A stretch of 50,355 nt of DNA from Formosa algae (GTDB lineage Bacteria > Bacteroidota > Bacteroidia > Flavobacteriales > Flavobacteriaceae), in the NCBI RefSeq assembly GCF_001439665.1, contig NZ_LMAK01000020.1, positions 1 to 50,355 on the forward strand, written 5' to 3'. Of this stretch, positions 24,477-34,880 are shown one piece after another. A program made the position numbers and the translations under genes. The first letter of the stretch is position 1. Each line of letters begins with the position of its first letter. The notes beneath the pieces were generated by a model. The model searched no databases. It was not told the DNA's origin and saw only the letters and a program-made list of their open reading frames with translations.

Positions 24477-27400
24477 TTAATTGGCCATTTGAATGTATTC
24501 ACAATCAAACTCAGGTTTTTCACGAGATATTTTAGCAGGAATAGCGCTGTTGTCTAATCCATCCATTTTACTTAAAATCCGAGCACGTTCGTCTTGTATA
24601 AGAGTTCTAAGCGCTCGGTCTTGTTCTATATCAAAATATATAGCGCCTTCAATTATGGTTTTTTCTGCTTTAGAATATACAGATAACGGAGGTCCTGACC
24701 ATAAAACCACATCTGCAGATTTCCCAACCTTTATGCTCCCCATGCTATCATCCAAGTGTAATAATTTAGCAGGATTTAGAGTCACCATTTTTAAAGCATC
24801 TTCTGCAGAGGTTTGCCCGTATTTTATAGCCTTAGAGGCTTCGTGATTTAAATGTCTAATTGTTTCTCCACTATCCGAATTAATAGCTGTAACCACACCT
24901 TCATTATTCATAATAGTAGCATTATAAGGAATCGCATTTCGGGTTTCCCATTTAAAATTCCATCGGTCAGAAAAGGTACTACCTCCTACACCATGTTCTC
25001 GCATTTTATCGGCAATTCTATAGCCTTCCAAAGCATGTGTAAAGGTATTTATGGTAAATCCAAAACGGTCGGCCACATCCATAAGCATGAGCATCTCTTT
25101 TTGTTGATAGGAATGTGACGAAATAAACCTCTCCCCTTTTATAACCTCTAACATGGCTACATGGACTAAATTTTTCCGAGGCATAATAGCTTTTGCTTTC
25201 TTTTTCTTTGATAATTGATTGTAGGCATTCCAACTTTTTTCATATGCTAAAGCTTCTACAAAAGCATCGGTATAAAATTGTTCCATTCCCATTAAACTTC
25301 TAGGGAAGCGAATAGATGGTGCACTTTTAGAACGTTTCGGATTCTCACCCAATGCGAATTTTATAAAATGGTCTGCCCCTTTTATTTTAAGGTCTTCAGG
25401 TGATGCGCCCCATTTTAATTTAATTAAAGCAGACTGACCGCCAATTGGATCTGAAGAACCATGCAGTAACTGTGCAGCAACAACTCCACCCGCCAAGGCT
25501 CTGTAAATCCCTGGATCTTCAGAATCTATAACATCATTCATACGTACCATACTCGAATTTGGGGCGACTTCATTAATACCATTTAAGGCGATATGCGAAT
25601 GTTCGTCTATAATTCCAGGCGTTACATGTTTGCCTTGTCCATCTATAAGCCTCGCATCGTTTACAACTAAATCTTTTCCAATTTTTGCTACTTTACCATT
25701 TTCTAAAAGTAGATCTGTATGTTCAAGAATCCCAGCAGCTTCATTGGTCCAAATGGTGACATTAGTAATTAATAACTTTTCAGATGTCACTTTATCTGGA
25801 CGTCCATAAGCGACAAAAGGATAATATACAGCTCCTAGTTCGTCTTGGTGTTTAACGGATTGTGTTTTATCTGCTATTGCAGGAGTGCTTATTTTTTCTG
25901 CAGTCCATTGTACAGAATCATGAAAATTAACAACTCCAGTGCCTTTAAAAGAAAGACTGTCGCCTACAACACGCTTCCACCCTTTTAAGTTGAATTGATT
26001 GCCTTGCGATGTAAATTGTAACACAGGAAGTTCGCCATCCATTTTAAAATCGGCTTTACTTTTTTGTCCGTCTGCTGTAATAACTTCAGCCTCAAATTTT
26101 CCTTTCTTGTACGCCACTTGCAATGTAATACTCTCAGTTCCTGCTTTCAAAGCATACATCCCTATAAGATCATGGTCTATAGTGTTTTGTACTGGGTAAG
26201 CTGTACCTTTAATCCAATTCTCTAATAGTAAAGTTTCGGCTTCAAATAGGTCGCCATCAGCAATAATAAAATTGGCAAGTGTCCCCTGTTTTAATGTTCC
26301 AACCAAGTCCTCTACCTTTAATAATTTAGCAGGTGTTGTGGTTAAACTTGCTAGGGCTTCTGTTTTAGATAATCCATAACTTACGGCTGTTCTTAAATGT
26401 TCTAAGAAATCTGAAGGTTGTTCTTGCGGATATGTTGTAAGTGCAAACGGAATATCATGCTGCTCTAGTCTAGATGGATTTGTAGGGGCTAATTCCCAAT
26501 GCTTTAAATCGGTTAAAGTAATCTTGTTGGTAATTACAGGATCGGATACATTATATGCCGACGGAAAATTTATAGGGATAATTAAAGGCGAATTTAGTTC
26601 TTTAATCTCTGCGATACGTTGATACTCATTTCCTCCTCCTTTTATAATAAAGTCGATATTAAATTCTTCTCCAATATTACGGACCTGAATATCTGTTAAC
26701 CAATCTTTAGCCTCAAATATTTGTGGCAAGTTTTTATTGGCTTCAATAGCTTCTAAACCTAAGTCTGTAAACGAACGATCTGGATTTGCAGTATACCATT
26801 TGGCATCGTAAAAGGTTTGTCTTAATAATGCAATAGACCCCATAGGTGAAATTGGATAATCTTGTGTAGATGTGCCCTTATTAAACGAATAATGACTGGC
26901 TACATTATTTTTTAACACCATAGTATTTTCATTGCCATCACCAAGGGCTACAAATGTTGCCGTACCACGAGCTATACCATCTGGCCGCATACTGGCTACA
27001 GTACCGAAACCTTGGGCTCTTAAGGTGATTGCGCGTTTATGATCTACACCAAAATGCGCTATACTGCTATAATCCGATTTAATAGCTTCATTCCCATTAT
27101 AAGGTCCGGGAATACTAGACTGTATTTGTTCTCTTTTAATAAACGGATTTTCTCTTTTAGGGAGTTTAACTTCTGGTTGACCGTACGTGCTAAACATATC
27201 TATAAATGAGGGATATATGTATTTTCCTTTCAGATCTATTGTTGTGTATCCGTTGGGTATCGTTTTACCTGTTGTCACAGACACAATTACACCATCTTTT
27301 ATGAGTAAGGTGGCCTGATCTAAACGGGTTAACGGATCTATAAAGATAGTCGCATCTGTAAAAGCGATGCGTTGCGGTCGGGAATCGGTAACGTCATTTT

Positions 27401-27488
27401 TTGGAAAGGTCTCCTGACTGTACATTTGTGCTCCTGAGGCACAAAAACTGAGTACCAAAAGATATTTATAAACGGTTGTATACTTCAT
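24477..27488 (-). CDS. Tandem amidohydrolase: degenerate N-terminal and intact C-terminal domains
   Basis: 1,003 residues from the ATG at 27488 (MKYTTVYKYLLVLSFCASGA signal peptide); 16 open codons upstream look like leader. The N-terminal domain to about residue 440 has YPSFIDMFSTYG in place of the HxH motif, but keeps TTTPAKLLKVEDLVGTLKQG. After a small beta domain, the C-terminal half has a full set: TPGIIDEHSHIALNG (HSH), a His in SSHSYQQKE, THALEG, NSDSGE (metal Asp) and LNPAKLLHLDDSMGSIKVGK. It belongs to the imidazolonepropionase/prolidase-like exported amidohydrolases. The likely substrate is an amide or peptide within the SusC/D locus. Gap to the next gene downstream is 16 bases; upstream gap is 144. 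Confidence 0.9.
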   Translation of the reverse strand: MKYTTVYKYLLVLSFCASGAQMYSQETFPKNDVTDSRPQRIAFTDATIFIDPLTRLDQATLLIKDGVIVSVTTGKTIPNGYTTIDLKGKYIYPSFIDMFSTYGQPEVKLPKRENPFIKREQIQSSIPGPYNGNEAIKSDYSSIAHFGVDHKRAITLRAQGFGTVASMRPDGIARGTATFVALGDGNENTMVLKNNVASHYSFNKGTSTQDYPISPMGSIALLRQTFYDAKWYTANPDRSFTDLGLEAIEANKNLPQIFEAKDWLTDIQVRNIGEEFNIDFIIKGGGNEYQRIAEIKELNSPLIIPINFPSAYNVSDPVITNKITLTDLKHWELAPTNPSRLEQHDIPFALTTYPQEQPSDFLEHLRTAVSYGLSKTEALASLTTTPAKLLKVEDLVGTLKQGTLANFIIADGDLFEAETLLLENWIKGTAYPVQNTIDHDLIGMYALKAGTESITLQVAYKKGKFEAEVITADGQKSKADFKMDGELPVLQFTSQGNQFNLKGWKRVVGDSLSFKGTGVVNFHDSVQWTAEKISTPAIADKTQSVKHQDELGAVYYPFVAYGRPDKVTSEKLLITNVTIWTNEAAGILEHTDLLLENGKVAKIGKDLVVNDARLIDGQGKHVTPGIIDEHSHIALNGINEVAPNSSMVRMNDVIDSEDPGIYRALAGGVVAAQLLHGSSDPIGGQSALIKLKWGASPEDLKIKGADHFIKFALGENPKRSKSAPSIRFPRSLMGMEQFYTDAFVEALAYEKSWNAYNQLSKKKKAKAIMPRKNLVHVAMLEVIKGERFISSHSYQQKEMLMLMDVADRFGFTINTFTHALEGYRIADKMREHGVGGSTFSDRWNFKWETRNAIPYNATIMNNEGVVTAINSDSGETIRHLNHEASKAIKYGQTSAEDALKMVTLNPAKLLHLDDSMGSIKVGKSADVVLWSGPPLSVYSKAEKTIIEGAIYFDIEQDRALRTLIQDERARILSKMDGLDNSAIPAKISREKPEFDCEYIQMAN

Positions 27489-27632
27489 TTTTGAGGGTTT
27501 AAAATTACTGTAATAATTAGAGACAGTGATAAACACCTGCTTTTAAGAAGACAAAAAGCAAGAGTAAATTGGCGGTAATAAAATTCTGAGAGGCTAAAAT
27601 AACCTCCCAGAACTGACTATTAAATAAAAAAA

Positions 27633-28607
27633 TTAATGAATGAGTTGTTCTAAAGCTTCTAAATATTGTGTAACAGATTTAGAAAAGGCTTTAGAAAATG
27701 CTATCCGATTGTCCTCAGAATCACGAACCCCCTTATAATTAGCTTCTATTTGTAACCCAAATACTTTAGGATACTTTAAAGATGTATAGCGTCTGGTATT
27801 ATATCCTCCCGTAAAATAAGGCTCATCTGCCTTTGGAAAAGGGTCTTGTAAACTTGGAACCGCAGGAAAACCATTGGTTTCAAAGAATGTTCCTAAAGCA
27901 TGTTCTCCAATTAATAAATCTTTAGTCGATTGGTCTTTTGTCATATCCACTAAGTTTTGAATAGACGATTTAGAATCTATAACTAAGTCACTAGTACTAG
28001 TCTGCTCTAAATCTGTTTTAGATAAAGCGTAACCTAATTCTAAGCGTTTAATAGGATGACTCTGACCATGTAAATCGATATAAAGTGCATAGCCATATTC
28101 TGCGATGGCCTTAGACAGAGCTGCTTCAATATAGGTGTGGTATTGCTTCCAAGTAGTATACATATCTGCATTTCCACAAGTTGCTTCTTCCATATCGCGA
28201 TTCAAATCTATTTTAGTCCGTGCAATTTGTGCTACAATTAAATAAGGTTCTTGTCCTTGCGCTTTAAATGCGTCCCTAATATTGTAAGCTAACAAAGCTG
28301 TATTATCGTCTGCAACACGAGCACCACAGGTCCGGTCTGCTATAGTTGTGGGTTTTATACCTCCACCATGTGGCACACTAATCACCACAGGAATGTTCCC
28401 TTGAGTTGCTTCTAACCAAGATGCATCATAAATTTCAGCTATCTCAACAGGACTACTAGTTTGTGTTACCGTTTTTTTGCTGCTACACTGCAATTGTAAA
28501 AATGCAGTGGTAACTAACAAACATAAAAGGCTGTTATTTTTATTAAAAACGGATGTAAACACGCCTTTTACATACAATGTATTATCTGATACTTTATATA
28601 TCTTCAT
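27633..28607 (-). CDS. N-formylglutamate amidohydrolase-like lipoprotein
   Basis: 324 residues from the ATG at 28607, ten bases after the SusD stop; 27 open codons before it lie inside the SusD gene. The N-terminal region carries LLCLLVTTAFLQLQCSSKK, a lipobox whose Cys is followed by Ser-Ser-Lys. Family motifs are VVISVPHGGG, DLNRDMEEAT, LYIDLHGQSH and LQIEANYKGVRD, the blocks of the N-formylglutamate amidohydrolase fold, a zinc enzyme releasing formate from N-formyl-glutamate. Here the enzyme is exported and not in a histidine pathway, so it more likely deacylates N-acyl amino acids or peptides imported by the adjacent SusC/D pair, by inference. Confidence 0.82.
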   Translation of the reverse strand: MKIYKVSDNTLYVKGVFTSVFNKNNSLLCLLVTTAFLQLQCSSKKTVTQTSSPVEIAEIYDASWLEATQGNIPVVISVPHGGGIKPTTIADRTCGARVADDNTALLAYNIRDAFKAQGQEPYLIVAQIARTKIDLNRDMEEATCGNADMYTTWKQYHTYIEAALSKAIAEYGYALYIDLHGQSHPIKRLELGYALSKTDLEQTSTSDLVIDSKSSIQNLVDMTKDQSTKDLLIGEHALGTFFETNGFPAVPSLQDPFPKADEPYFTGGYNTRRYTSLKYPKVFGLQIEANYKGVRDSEDNRIAFSKAFSKSVTQYLEALEQLIH

Positions 28608-28617
28608 AACTGTTTTA

Positions 28618-30021
28618 TTATTGATTAACTGCTGTTGCTTCATATAAACCAGGCTCTGAAGGCGCATTGGTATTCGATAACATTTCATCTTCAGGATATA
28701 ACATACGTTCTACATTTTCTGTACTTGTAGCTACATTTAAAGGAAAAGGTACAGCAATATCAGAATCTGATTTCTGCAACCTTCGTGTATCATCAAAGGC
28801 CATAAACGTGGTGAAACCAGACACATAACGTTCTTCAATAATTTCTCTTAATAAAGCACGATCGGTATCAATACTATCAGTATTTTCTATCCCGCCAGCT
28901 GCAAAATCATCTGTAGTATAGGCCTCATAAGTATAAGGTTCTGAAGCAAAATTATCGTTAAGAAAATTTCCTGTACTTAAATACGCTCTTAAGGTATTTA
29001 AATGCTCTAGTCCTGTAGAAAATCCACTACTTCTAAGCCCTGATTCTGCCAAAATTAGAAGATTCTCTTGATACGTAATCATAGGCTGAGATTCTAATTC
29101 TTGTGCGATTCCGAGATTAGAATCTCCACTGGTTTGATCTATAAAATAGTATTGCGATCTTGCAGTTTCGTCTGTTTTCGCATTATTACGCGATGCACTA
29201 TTGCTAGCATCTAATAAGGTTTCAAGATAACTGCCAGTTGTTCCCATATATGGTCCCGCTTCTAATAAAACGTAAAGCTTATTTTTAGTACTATTTTCTC
29301 CGGTGATGTCTAACGGATTAAACATCATATTATTTTCACTAGACGAAATACCATTTATAGCGGCACTATATGCTAAACTATACGCTTTGGTGTGAGTGTA
29401 ATAACGGGCTTTAAGTGTCCACGCAGATTCTAACCATTTTTCACTATCACCATCAAAAATATAATCTTCAAGCACACCATAATCACCTGCATTTTCAAGG
29501 TTAACTATAGCTTCATCTAAAAGCAATTGCAATTGTTCAAATACAACAGCTTGATCATCAAAAGCTGGGTTTTCAATATCTGTTAAAGCTTCTGAATACG
29601 GAATATCACCAAATAACGAGGCGTACGTCCCTACCAAATGTGCTTCTACGACTTGAGAGATCCCTAATAATAGGGTGTTTTCTGTAGTTCTATCTTGTAT
29701 CTCACGTAAGGGTGTTAATACACTTTGGTAACCATCCCAGTCAAATGTACTACTCGTAACATTGTACTGATAGCGTTCTAATTCTGTTTGTTCATAGCCA
29801 ACAAGTTGTCCAGACCAATACGCAGACATTCTGCTGTAAGATCCTAATTGAATGGCGATATTTGAGAGTTCTGCACCATTTAAAAACAGCCCAGCATCTA
29901 TATCATCTAAAGTTAATTGATTCGGATTTTCATTTAAATCGTCGACTAAGTTTTCACAACCAAAAGAAATAAAGGCCGTGAAAATCAATAAATATATTTT
30001 ATATGTGGATTTCATATGCAT
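28618..30021 (-). CDS. SusD/RagB-like nutrient-binding lipoprotein
   Basis: A 467-residue protein with a lipoprotein signal (LLIFTAFISFGCENL). The mature part begins DDLNENPNQLTLDDIDAGLF, typical of the SusD-like_2 group, and has TPR-like helices (AHLVGTYASLFGDIPYSEAL, the usual Y-GDIPYSEA block). The C-terminus shows EIIEERYVSGFTTFMAFDDTRR. It sits six bases after the SusC gene and forms with it the lid-and-channel import complex. Most SusD-like_2 members serve peptides or unknown polymers more than classic starch, which fits the hydrolases downstream. Confidence 0.93.
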   Translation of the reverse strand: MHMKSTYKIYLLIFTAFISFGCENLVDDLNENPNQLTLDDIDAGLFLNGAELSNIAIQLGSYSRMSAYWSGQLVGYEQTELERYQYNVTSSTFDWDGYQSVLTPLREIQDRTTENTLLLGISQVVEAHLVGTYASLFGDIPYSEALTDIENPAFDDQAVVFEQLQLLLDEAIVNLENAGDYGVLEDYIFDGDSEKWLESAWTLKARYYTHTKAYSLAYSAAINGISSSENNMMFNPLDITGENSTKNKLYVLLEAGPYMGTTGSYLETLLDASNSASRNNAKTDETARSQYYFIDQTSGDSNLGIAQELESQPMITYQENLLILAESGLRSSGFSTGLEHLNTLRAYLSTGNFLNDNFASEPYTYEAYTTDDFAAGGIENTDSIDTDRALLREIIEERYVSGFTTFMAFDDTRRLQKSDSDIAVPFPLNVATSTENVERMLYPEDEMLSNTNAPSEPGLYEATAVNQ

Positions 30022-30027
30022 TGGATT

Positions 30028-33000
30028 TTAAAAATTAGCTTGAATGTTAAACAAAAAAGATCGTGTCCCTGGGTTGTTAAAGTAATTCATACCGAAAGCA
30101 TTACTCACCCCGTAGTTATTGGTCTCTGGATCGACATCTAAAATGTCTGTCCATAAAATTAAATCTCGTCCAGTAACCGAAACTCGTAAAGATTCTAAAG
30201 CTAGTTTTTTACTCAACTTCAGGTTTGTTAAAGTATACCCTACCGTCACATTTCTAAGTTTGGTCCATGTCGCATCTTCAATATAAAGATCATTAGTCTT
30301 ATTAAATCCTAAGCCACCGCCTATACCGCGATACCAAGATTCATCTAGTAATACATTTCCATTCCCAAAATCTCTTATATTTCCACGAACTGTAGTTCCT
30401 GCAGCAAACACATCGCCATTTACATTAACTAACTCTTCCGATAAGGTGATTTCTTTGGCCACATTGGCATGGTTTCCAAAACCGTAAAGCACAATATTGG
30501 TACGGTTTATATAATCTCCTCCATGAGAGTGTTCAAATAAGAAATTAAAATCGAAGTCTTTATATTCAAAACTCATCCCTAAGCCACCACGCCAATCTGG
30601 GTTTGGATCGCCTAATACACGACTTTCGGTATCTAATTGCGGAAACCCGTTAGCGTCTAAGTCTAAACTATTATCAGCATTTCTTAAAGTTCCTGGTAAA
30701 TAAAAAGAACTCATTGGATAACCTTTAACGGCTTTGGAAGTCCCTCCAATATCTACTGTTTCTGCGCCAGCAATATCAACAACTTTATTTCTATTGTTGT
30801 TATAGTTAGCATTTAAAGACAATCTTAAATCTTCTGTTTGCATCAACTTACTTGTAAAATCTATTTCAAGTCCTTTGTTTTCGATAACTGCTGCATTTTT
30901 ATAATTGGTACTGAAACCTGAACTCGGATTTGCTTTTACAGCAAATAAAATGTCTTTGGTTTCATTACTATAGTATGTAACTCCTAAACTAATCCAATCT
31001 TTAAAGAATCGTAAATCTGTACCAACTTCCCATTCTGTTTTAATTTCTGGTCTTAAATTAGAGTTCCCTTTTTCTGAATCGACCATAAATGCACCACCAA
31101 AAGATGAAAATCCTGTAGTCGCCAAAGTTTCAAATTTATAAGGTTCGGGTTGTATCCCTACTTTACCCCATGTGGCTCTAAACTTTCCAAAGCTCATTAC
31201 TTCTGTTGGTAAGATATCTGTAAATTGCCAAGCCAATTCAACTGAAGGATAGAAAAAACTACCTTTAATGGTTGATGCAGCTTCCATAGCTCCAGATAAA
31301 TTGATAAATAATTGTTCGTAAAGGTTAATACCTAAAATACCGTAACCACGATTAGATCGTATTTTTGTTAGTGTTCTATCCCAAGAGGTTGCAGACTGAT
31401 CAGGATTTAAATCGGGAGTGGTTAAATCTGAATCTACTGCAAACGGGCTAATCGTATTATAATTTACTACACGGTCTCTATCATTATAGTTAAATCCTAA
31501 AGTTGCAGAAACTTCTATGTTTTCATTAAAATCGTGATTAGCGATAGCAATTCCATCAAAATTAAGTTCTTTATTTACAATATCTGTTTGGCTCCAGTAA
31601 CCACCACTACGTGTACTACTAGCCGATCCTATGGGGTAAAACTCACTTCTGGTATCGTTATAATAATCCATACCTCCACGTAAAATAATTTTTAACCAAT
31701 GTACAGGATCTACAGTTAATTCCGGATTGATAATAAATCTGTTTACATCACTCGGTGCTTTTTGTTCATTTAGTGTCCAAAGCGGGTTGTTATAAATCGG
31801 GTTTTCTGCTTCTCCTAAATGTCTTCTGTAAGAACGTTGGCGGTTGGTATAAATATCTCCGCTTGCTGTAGTATAAGTCCCTTTATAATCTGTGATATCA
31901 AAATCTGGCGAACCTCTTAACAAACCTAATAATACGCCATTAGTTGTTTCTCCGGCTTGTACAATTCGGTTAGATGTTGTATTGGTGTAAGACACTCTGT
32001 TGTTCCATGTTAACCAATCGGTGACTTGAAATTTAGTGTTCAGTCTAATGTTTTGGCGGTTGTAATCGTAGTTTTGTATAATCCCTTCTTGAGCTAGATT
32101 TTCGTAACTAAAAAAGTAAGAGGCTTTTTCTCCACCTCCATTCACAGAAATATTGTGTTGGTCGTAACTTCCTGTTCTAAATACTTTATCGTAATTGCTG
32201 TCTCTATACGTTGCTGTAGAGTTTTTATCAATCACATTGTAATAGCGTTCACCTGTGGTGTTCGATACAAAAAAAGCACCATCCGTATCTACAACATCGG
32301 CTTCTCCTGAACGATCTGCTATTTTATCTCCCCAAGATTCACCATAAGATACATTGTAAACACCATCTCGTCCTTGTCCGTAAGCGTTTTGTAAACGGGT
32401 TTTAACACTAATATCATCATAAGATTTTGAGAACGAATATTGTACCGTAGGTTTCTTATTTAGCTGACCACTTTTTGTAGTAATCATTATCACCCCGTTT
32501 GCAGCACGAGATCCCCAAAGCGCTGCTGCCGATGCACCTTTTAATATTTGTACCGAAGCAATATCTTTTGGGTTAATATCATCTAATCGGGATTGCTGGC
32601 TTACAGTGACACTCCCAATATTATCATTACTTACTGGTATACCATCTAAAATGATTAAAGGCTGACTGGCACCTTCAATTGTATTGGCACCACGAATTTG
32701 AATGGAAGATCCAGCTCCAGGATCTCCGTTAGACTTTCCAATACGTACTCCAGAAGCTTTTCCAGCCATAGAGTTAATTAACCCTGTTTCTCCAGAGCGT
32801 TCAATATTATCAGATTTAATAGAAGAACTGGTCGCTCCAGATTTATCTTTTAATTGTGTAGTTCCAATCGCTGTAATAATAACTTCATCTAAGTTATTTA
32901 ATCCAGGTGTCATAGCCACATCTATGGTTTGTTCTACACCAACAATGCGTTCTGTGGTCTCATAGCCTACGTAAGAGAATACCAAAGTTTTACCTTGATC

Positions 33001-33513
33001 AACATCCAAGGCGTAATTTCCATCAAAATCTGTAGAAACCCCAATATTACTTCCTTTAACTATAACACTCACTCCGGGTAGTGGTAAATTGTTCTCGTCT
33101 GTTACATTTCCTGTTATACGAATAACATCTTCGGAGCTTTGTAAAGCCTTGTTTGGTATAGTATCTTTTGCAATCAATACAATTAGCTTTCTCCTAATTT
33201 CAAAAGACACATTGCATTCTTCTAACACGAGTCCCATTAGGGTTCCTATTTCTACATCATGGACGTCTACCGACACTTTTCTATTTAAATCAAGCGTGGC
33301 ATCTTTATAAAGAATGTTATAATCTGTGTTACGTTCAATTTCATTAAAAATGGTACTTAAAGTGGCATTCTCCATTTTCATTGAAATGAATTGCAGAGCA
33401 TGAGAGGGTTTAGCGCTAACCTGAAACAAGACTGCAAATAAAAATAAGGTCAGCATTTTTATTTTCAGCTTTATTTTTGCTCTAAAATAATCTCTGTATA
33501 GTGCGTTTTTCAT
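30028..33513 (-). CDS. SusC/RagA-type TonB-linked outer-membrane transporter with STN domain
   Basis: A 1,161-residue protein. After a long leader (signal to about residue 40), residues 45-115 are an STN/secretin-like signalling domain (MKMENATLSTIFNEIERNTD), which talks to an anti-sigma factor. Next is a CarboxypepD_reg-like domain (ITGNVTDENNLPLPGVSVIV), then the plug with LIILDGIPVSNDN and VQILKGASAAALWGSRAANG, the SusC signature, and the barrel ending at LFNIQANF. It sits between a FecR gene 91 bases upstream and the SusD gene six bases downstream. The STN domain, FecR and a divergent ECF sigma factor together show a trans-envelope induction circuit. The cargo is inferred to be peptide-like from the downstream enzymes. 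Confidence 0.95.
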   Translation of the reverse strand: MKNALYRDYFRAKIKLKIKMLTLFLFAVLFQVSAKPSHALQFISMKMENATLSTIFNEIERNTDYNILYKDATLDLNRKVSVDVHDVEIGTLMGLVLEECNVSFEIRRKLIVLIAKDTIPNKALQSSEDVIRITGNVTDENNLPLPGVSVIVKGSNIGVSTDFDGNYALDVDQGKTLVFSYVGYETTERIVGVEQTIDVAMTPGLNNLDEVIITAIGTTQLKDKSGATSSSIKSDNIERSGETGLINSMAGKASGVRIGKSNGDPGAGSSIQIRGANTIEGASQPLIILDGIPVSNDNIGSVTVSQQSRLDDINPKDIASVQILKGASAAALWGSRAANGVIMITTKSGQLNKKPTVQYSFSKSYDDISVKTRLQNAYGQGRDGVYNVSYGESWGDKIADRSGEADVVDTDGAFFVSNTTGERYYNVIDKNSTATYRDSNYDKVFRTGSYDQHNISVNGGGEKASYFFSYENLAQEGIIQNYDYNRQNIRLNTKFQVTDWLTWNNRVSYTNTTSNRIVQAGETTNGVLLGLLRGSPDFDITDYKGTYTTASGDIYTNRQRSYRRHLGEAENPIYNNPLWTLNEQKAPSDVNRFIINPELTVDPVHWLKIILRGGMDYYNDTRSEFYPIGSASSTRSGGYWSQTDIVNKELNFDGIAIANHDFNENIEVSATLGFNYNDRDRVVNYNTISPFAVDSDLTTPDLNPDQSATSWDRTLTKIRSNRGYGILGINLYEQLFINLSGAMEAASTIKGSFFYPSVELAWQFTDILPTEVMSFGKFRATWGKVGIQPEPYKFETLATTGFSSFGGAFMVDSEKGNSNLRPEIKTEWEVGTDLRFFKDWISLGVTYYSNETKDILFAVKANPSSGFSTNYKNAAVIENKGLEIDFTSKLMQTEDLRLSLNANYNNNRNKVVDIAGAETVDIGGTSKAVKGYPMSSFYLPGTLRNADNSLDLDANGFPQLDTESRVLGDPNPDWRGGLGMSFEYKDFDFNFLFEHSHGGDYINRTNIVLYGFGNHANVAKEITLSEELVNVNGDVFAAGTTVRGNIRDFGNGNVLLDESWYRGIGGGLGFNKTNDLYIEDATWTKLRNVTVGYTLTNLKLSKKLALESLRVSVTGRDLILWTDILDVDPETNNYGVSNAFGMNYFNNPGTRSFLFNIQANF

Positions 33514-33604
33514 ATATTAATGTGGTTTAATGGTTAATTTTTAGCTATTAAATATTTGGTAGCTCTGTTGGTTTAATGCAGAGGCTTCACAATGTTAATT
33601 GGGT

Positions 33605-34768
33605 TTATGGCATAGGCTTTTTGGTGTTATGAGTTAATATAATATGATCGTCTTTTAAAACGTATTCAAAGGTTTTAAGTCTTTGAAAACCTTGTAGTAC
33701 TTCTTCTATACTTTCGGTTTTAAAGCGTCCTGTAAATTTTTCTGATTTTAAACTGTCATTTTCAATATCAATTTTAACAGAATAGTGTCGTTCTAATTTT
33801 TTTGCAATGTGAGAGAATGTTTCATTTCTAAAATAAAGTATTCCTGAGATCCAAGCGGTATAGCGGCTTACATCTACATCGGTCACTTCTATATCATCTT
33901 GATTCGGACTATAAGTGGCCATTTGATTGGGTTTTAAAAACACTTCAGCTGAAGCAAGGTTTTCTTGTTGAGACACAGCCACACGCCCTTCAACCAGAAC
34001 CACATGTGCAACATCATCGTCCGGATAACTTGAAAAGTTAAACTCTGTTCCTAAAACACGCGTCTCTAATAGTTTAGATTGTACCATAAAAGGTCTTAAC
34101 GAATCTGAAGTCACCGAGAAATAGGCTTCTCCGATCAATTCCACATGTCGTTCTCCAGTGGTATAGAAAGCAGTCGGGTAAGTAAAAGTAGTTCCTGAAT
34201 TTAAGTGGACTTCTGTACCGTCAGACAAAACCACCTGAAAAGTTTTTCCATAAGGTACATGTACGGTATTGTAAACGAGCGGCTGATGTTCATCTATGGT
34301 ATTGACTTCATCTACATTGTATATAAGTTTTGTTCCTTCCTGTTTCGCTACAACGGCATTGGCGTTAGAGATAACATGAAAAGCTTTAGTATTCAATATA
34401 TCTTGTTTTCCATTTCCAAATGTAATAGTTACTTCTTGTTGGACTTTAACAGCCGTTCCAGATTGCTTTAAAAACAAATAGCTTGTGCCAGCTAAAGCCA
34501 CAATTAATATAGCAGCATACTTTAACCACACTTGTGCACGCTTCTGTTTTTTAAACATACTATTAAATTTAAACAGTAAGTCTTTTTTAAAATGTTCGGC
34601 TTCGCCATTGTTTTTATCGCGCGTAATTAAATAGTGCAGTTCTACATAATCCTTATAAGCCTCAGGGTTTCTCTTGATCCAAGCCGTTAAAACTTGAATT
34701 TCTTCTGGACTCGCTGTATTATTCAAAAATTTGTTAATGATTATCGAAATATTGTTGTTTTTCTTCAT
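33605..34768 (-). CDS. FecR-type anti-sigma factor
   Basis: A 387-residue protein. The N-terminal 80 residues are cytoplasmic (ASPEEIQVLTAWIKRNPEAY), a membrane helix lies near residues 80-102 (WLKYAAILIVALAGTSYLF), and the periplasmic FecR domain follows (VPYGKTFQVVLSDGTEVHLN, GEAYFSV, TRVLGTEFNFSSYP). The C-terminus has the DUF4974 extension (FRNETFSHIAKKLERHYSVK). It relays signal from the STN domain of the neighbouring SusC and holds or releases the divergent ECF sigma factor. The 91-base gap to SusC may contain the sigma-dependent promoter. Confidence 0.93.
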   Translation of the reverse strand: MKKNNNISIIINKFLNNTASPEEIQVLTAWIKRNPEAYKDYVELHYLITRDKNNGEAEHFKKDLLFKFNSMFKKQKRAQVWLKYAAILIVALAGTSYLFLKQSGTAVKVQQEVTITFGNGKQDILNTKAFHVISNANAVVAKQEGTKLIYNVDEVNTIDEHQPLVYNTVHVPYGKTFQVVLSDGTEVHLNSGTTFTYPTAFYTTGERHVELIGEAYFSVTSDSLRPFMVQSKLLETRVLGTEFNFSSYPDDDVAHVVLVEGRVAVSQQENLASAEVFLKPNQMATYSPNQDDIEVTDVDVSRYTAWISGILYFRNETFSHIAKKLERHYSVKIDIENDSLKSEKFTGRFKTESIEEVLQGFQRLKTFEYVLKDDHIILTHNTKKPMP

Positions 34769-34834
34769 CGTTCGTTGAGAATTGTCGAATTGTTATTAGT
34801 GTAACGATTGGTTTTTACAAAACCCTTGGTTATT

Positions 34835-34878
34835 TTCAATATTTATTAATAATATTGAAGTGTTTAAAAGAAAACACT
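34835..34878. promoter_or_regulatory. Two inverted repeats before the ECF sigma gene
   Basis: A 25-base palindrome at 34835-34859 has 9-base arms (TTCAATATT and AATATTGAA). A second hairpin follows with arms AGTGTTT (34859-34865) and AAACACT (34872-34878), ending two bases before the ATG at 34881. The first could be an operator, the second an RNA hairpin that influences initiation. Both are direct observations; their roles are inferred. Confidence 0.5.
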
Positions 34879-34880
34879 GT

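Noticed and set aside
32702-33310. Plus-strand ORFs opposite the SusC gene
   Set aside because: Ser/Ile-rich antisense shadows with no domain; the SusC plug and STN motifs occupy the other strand.
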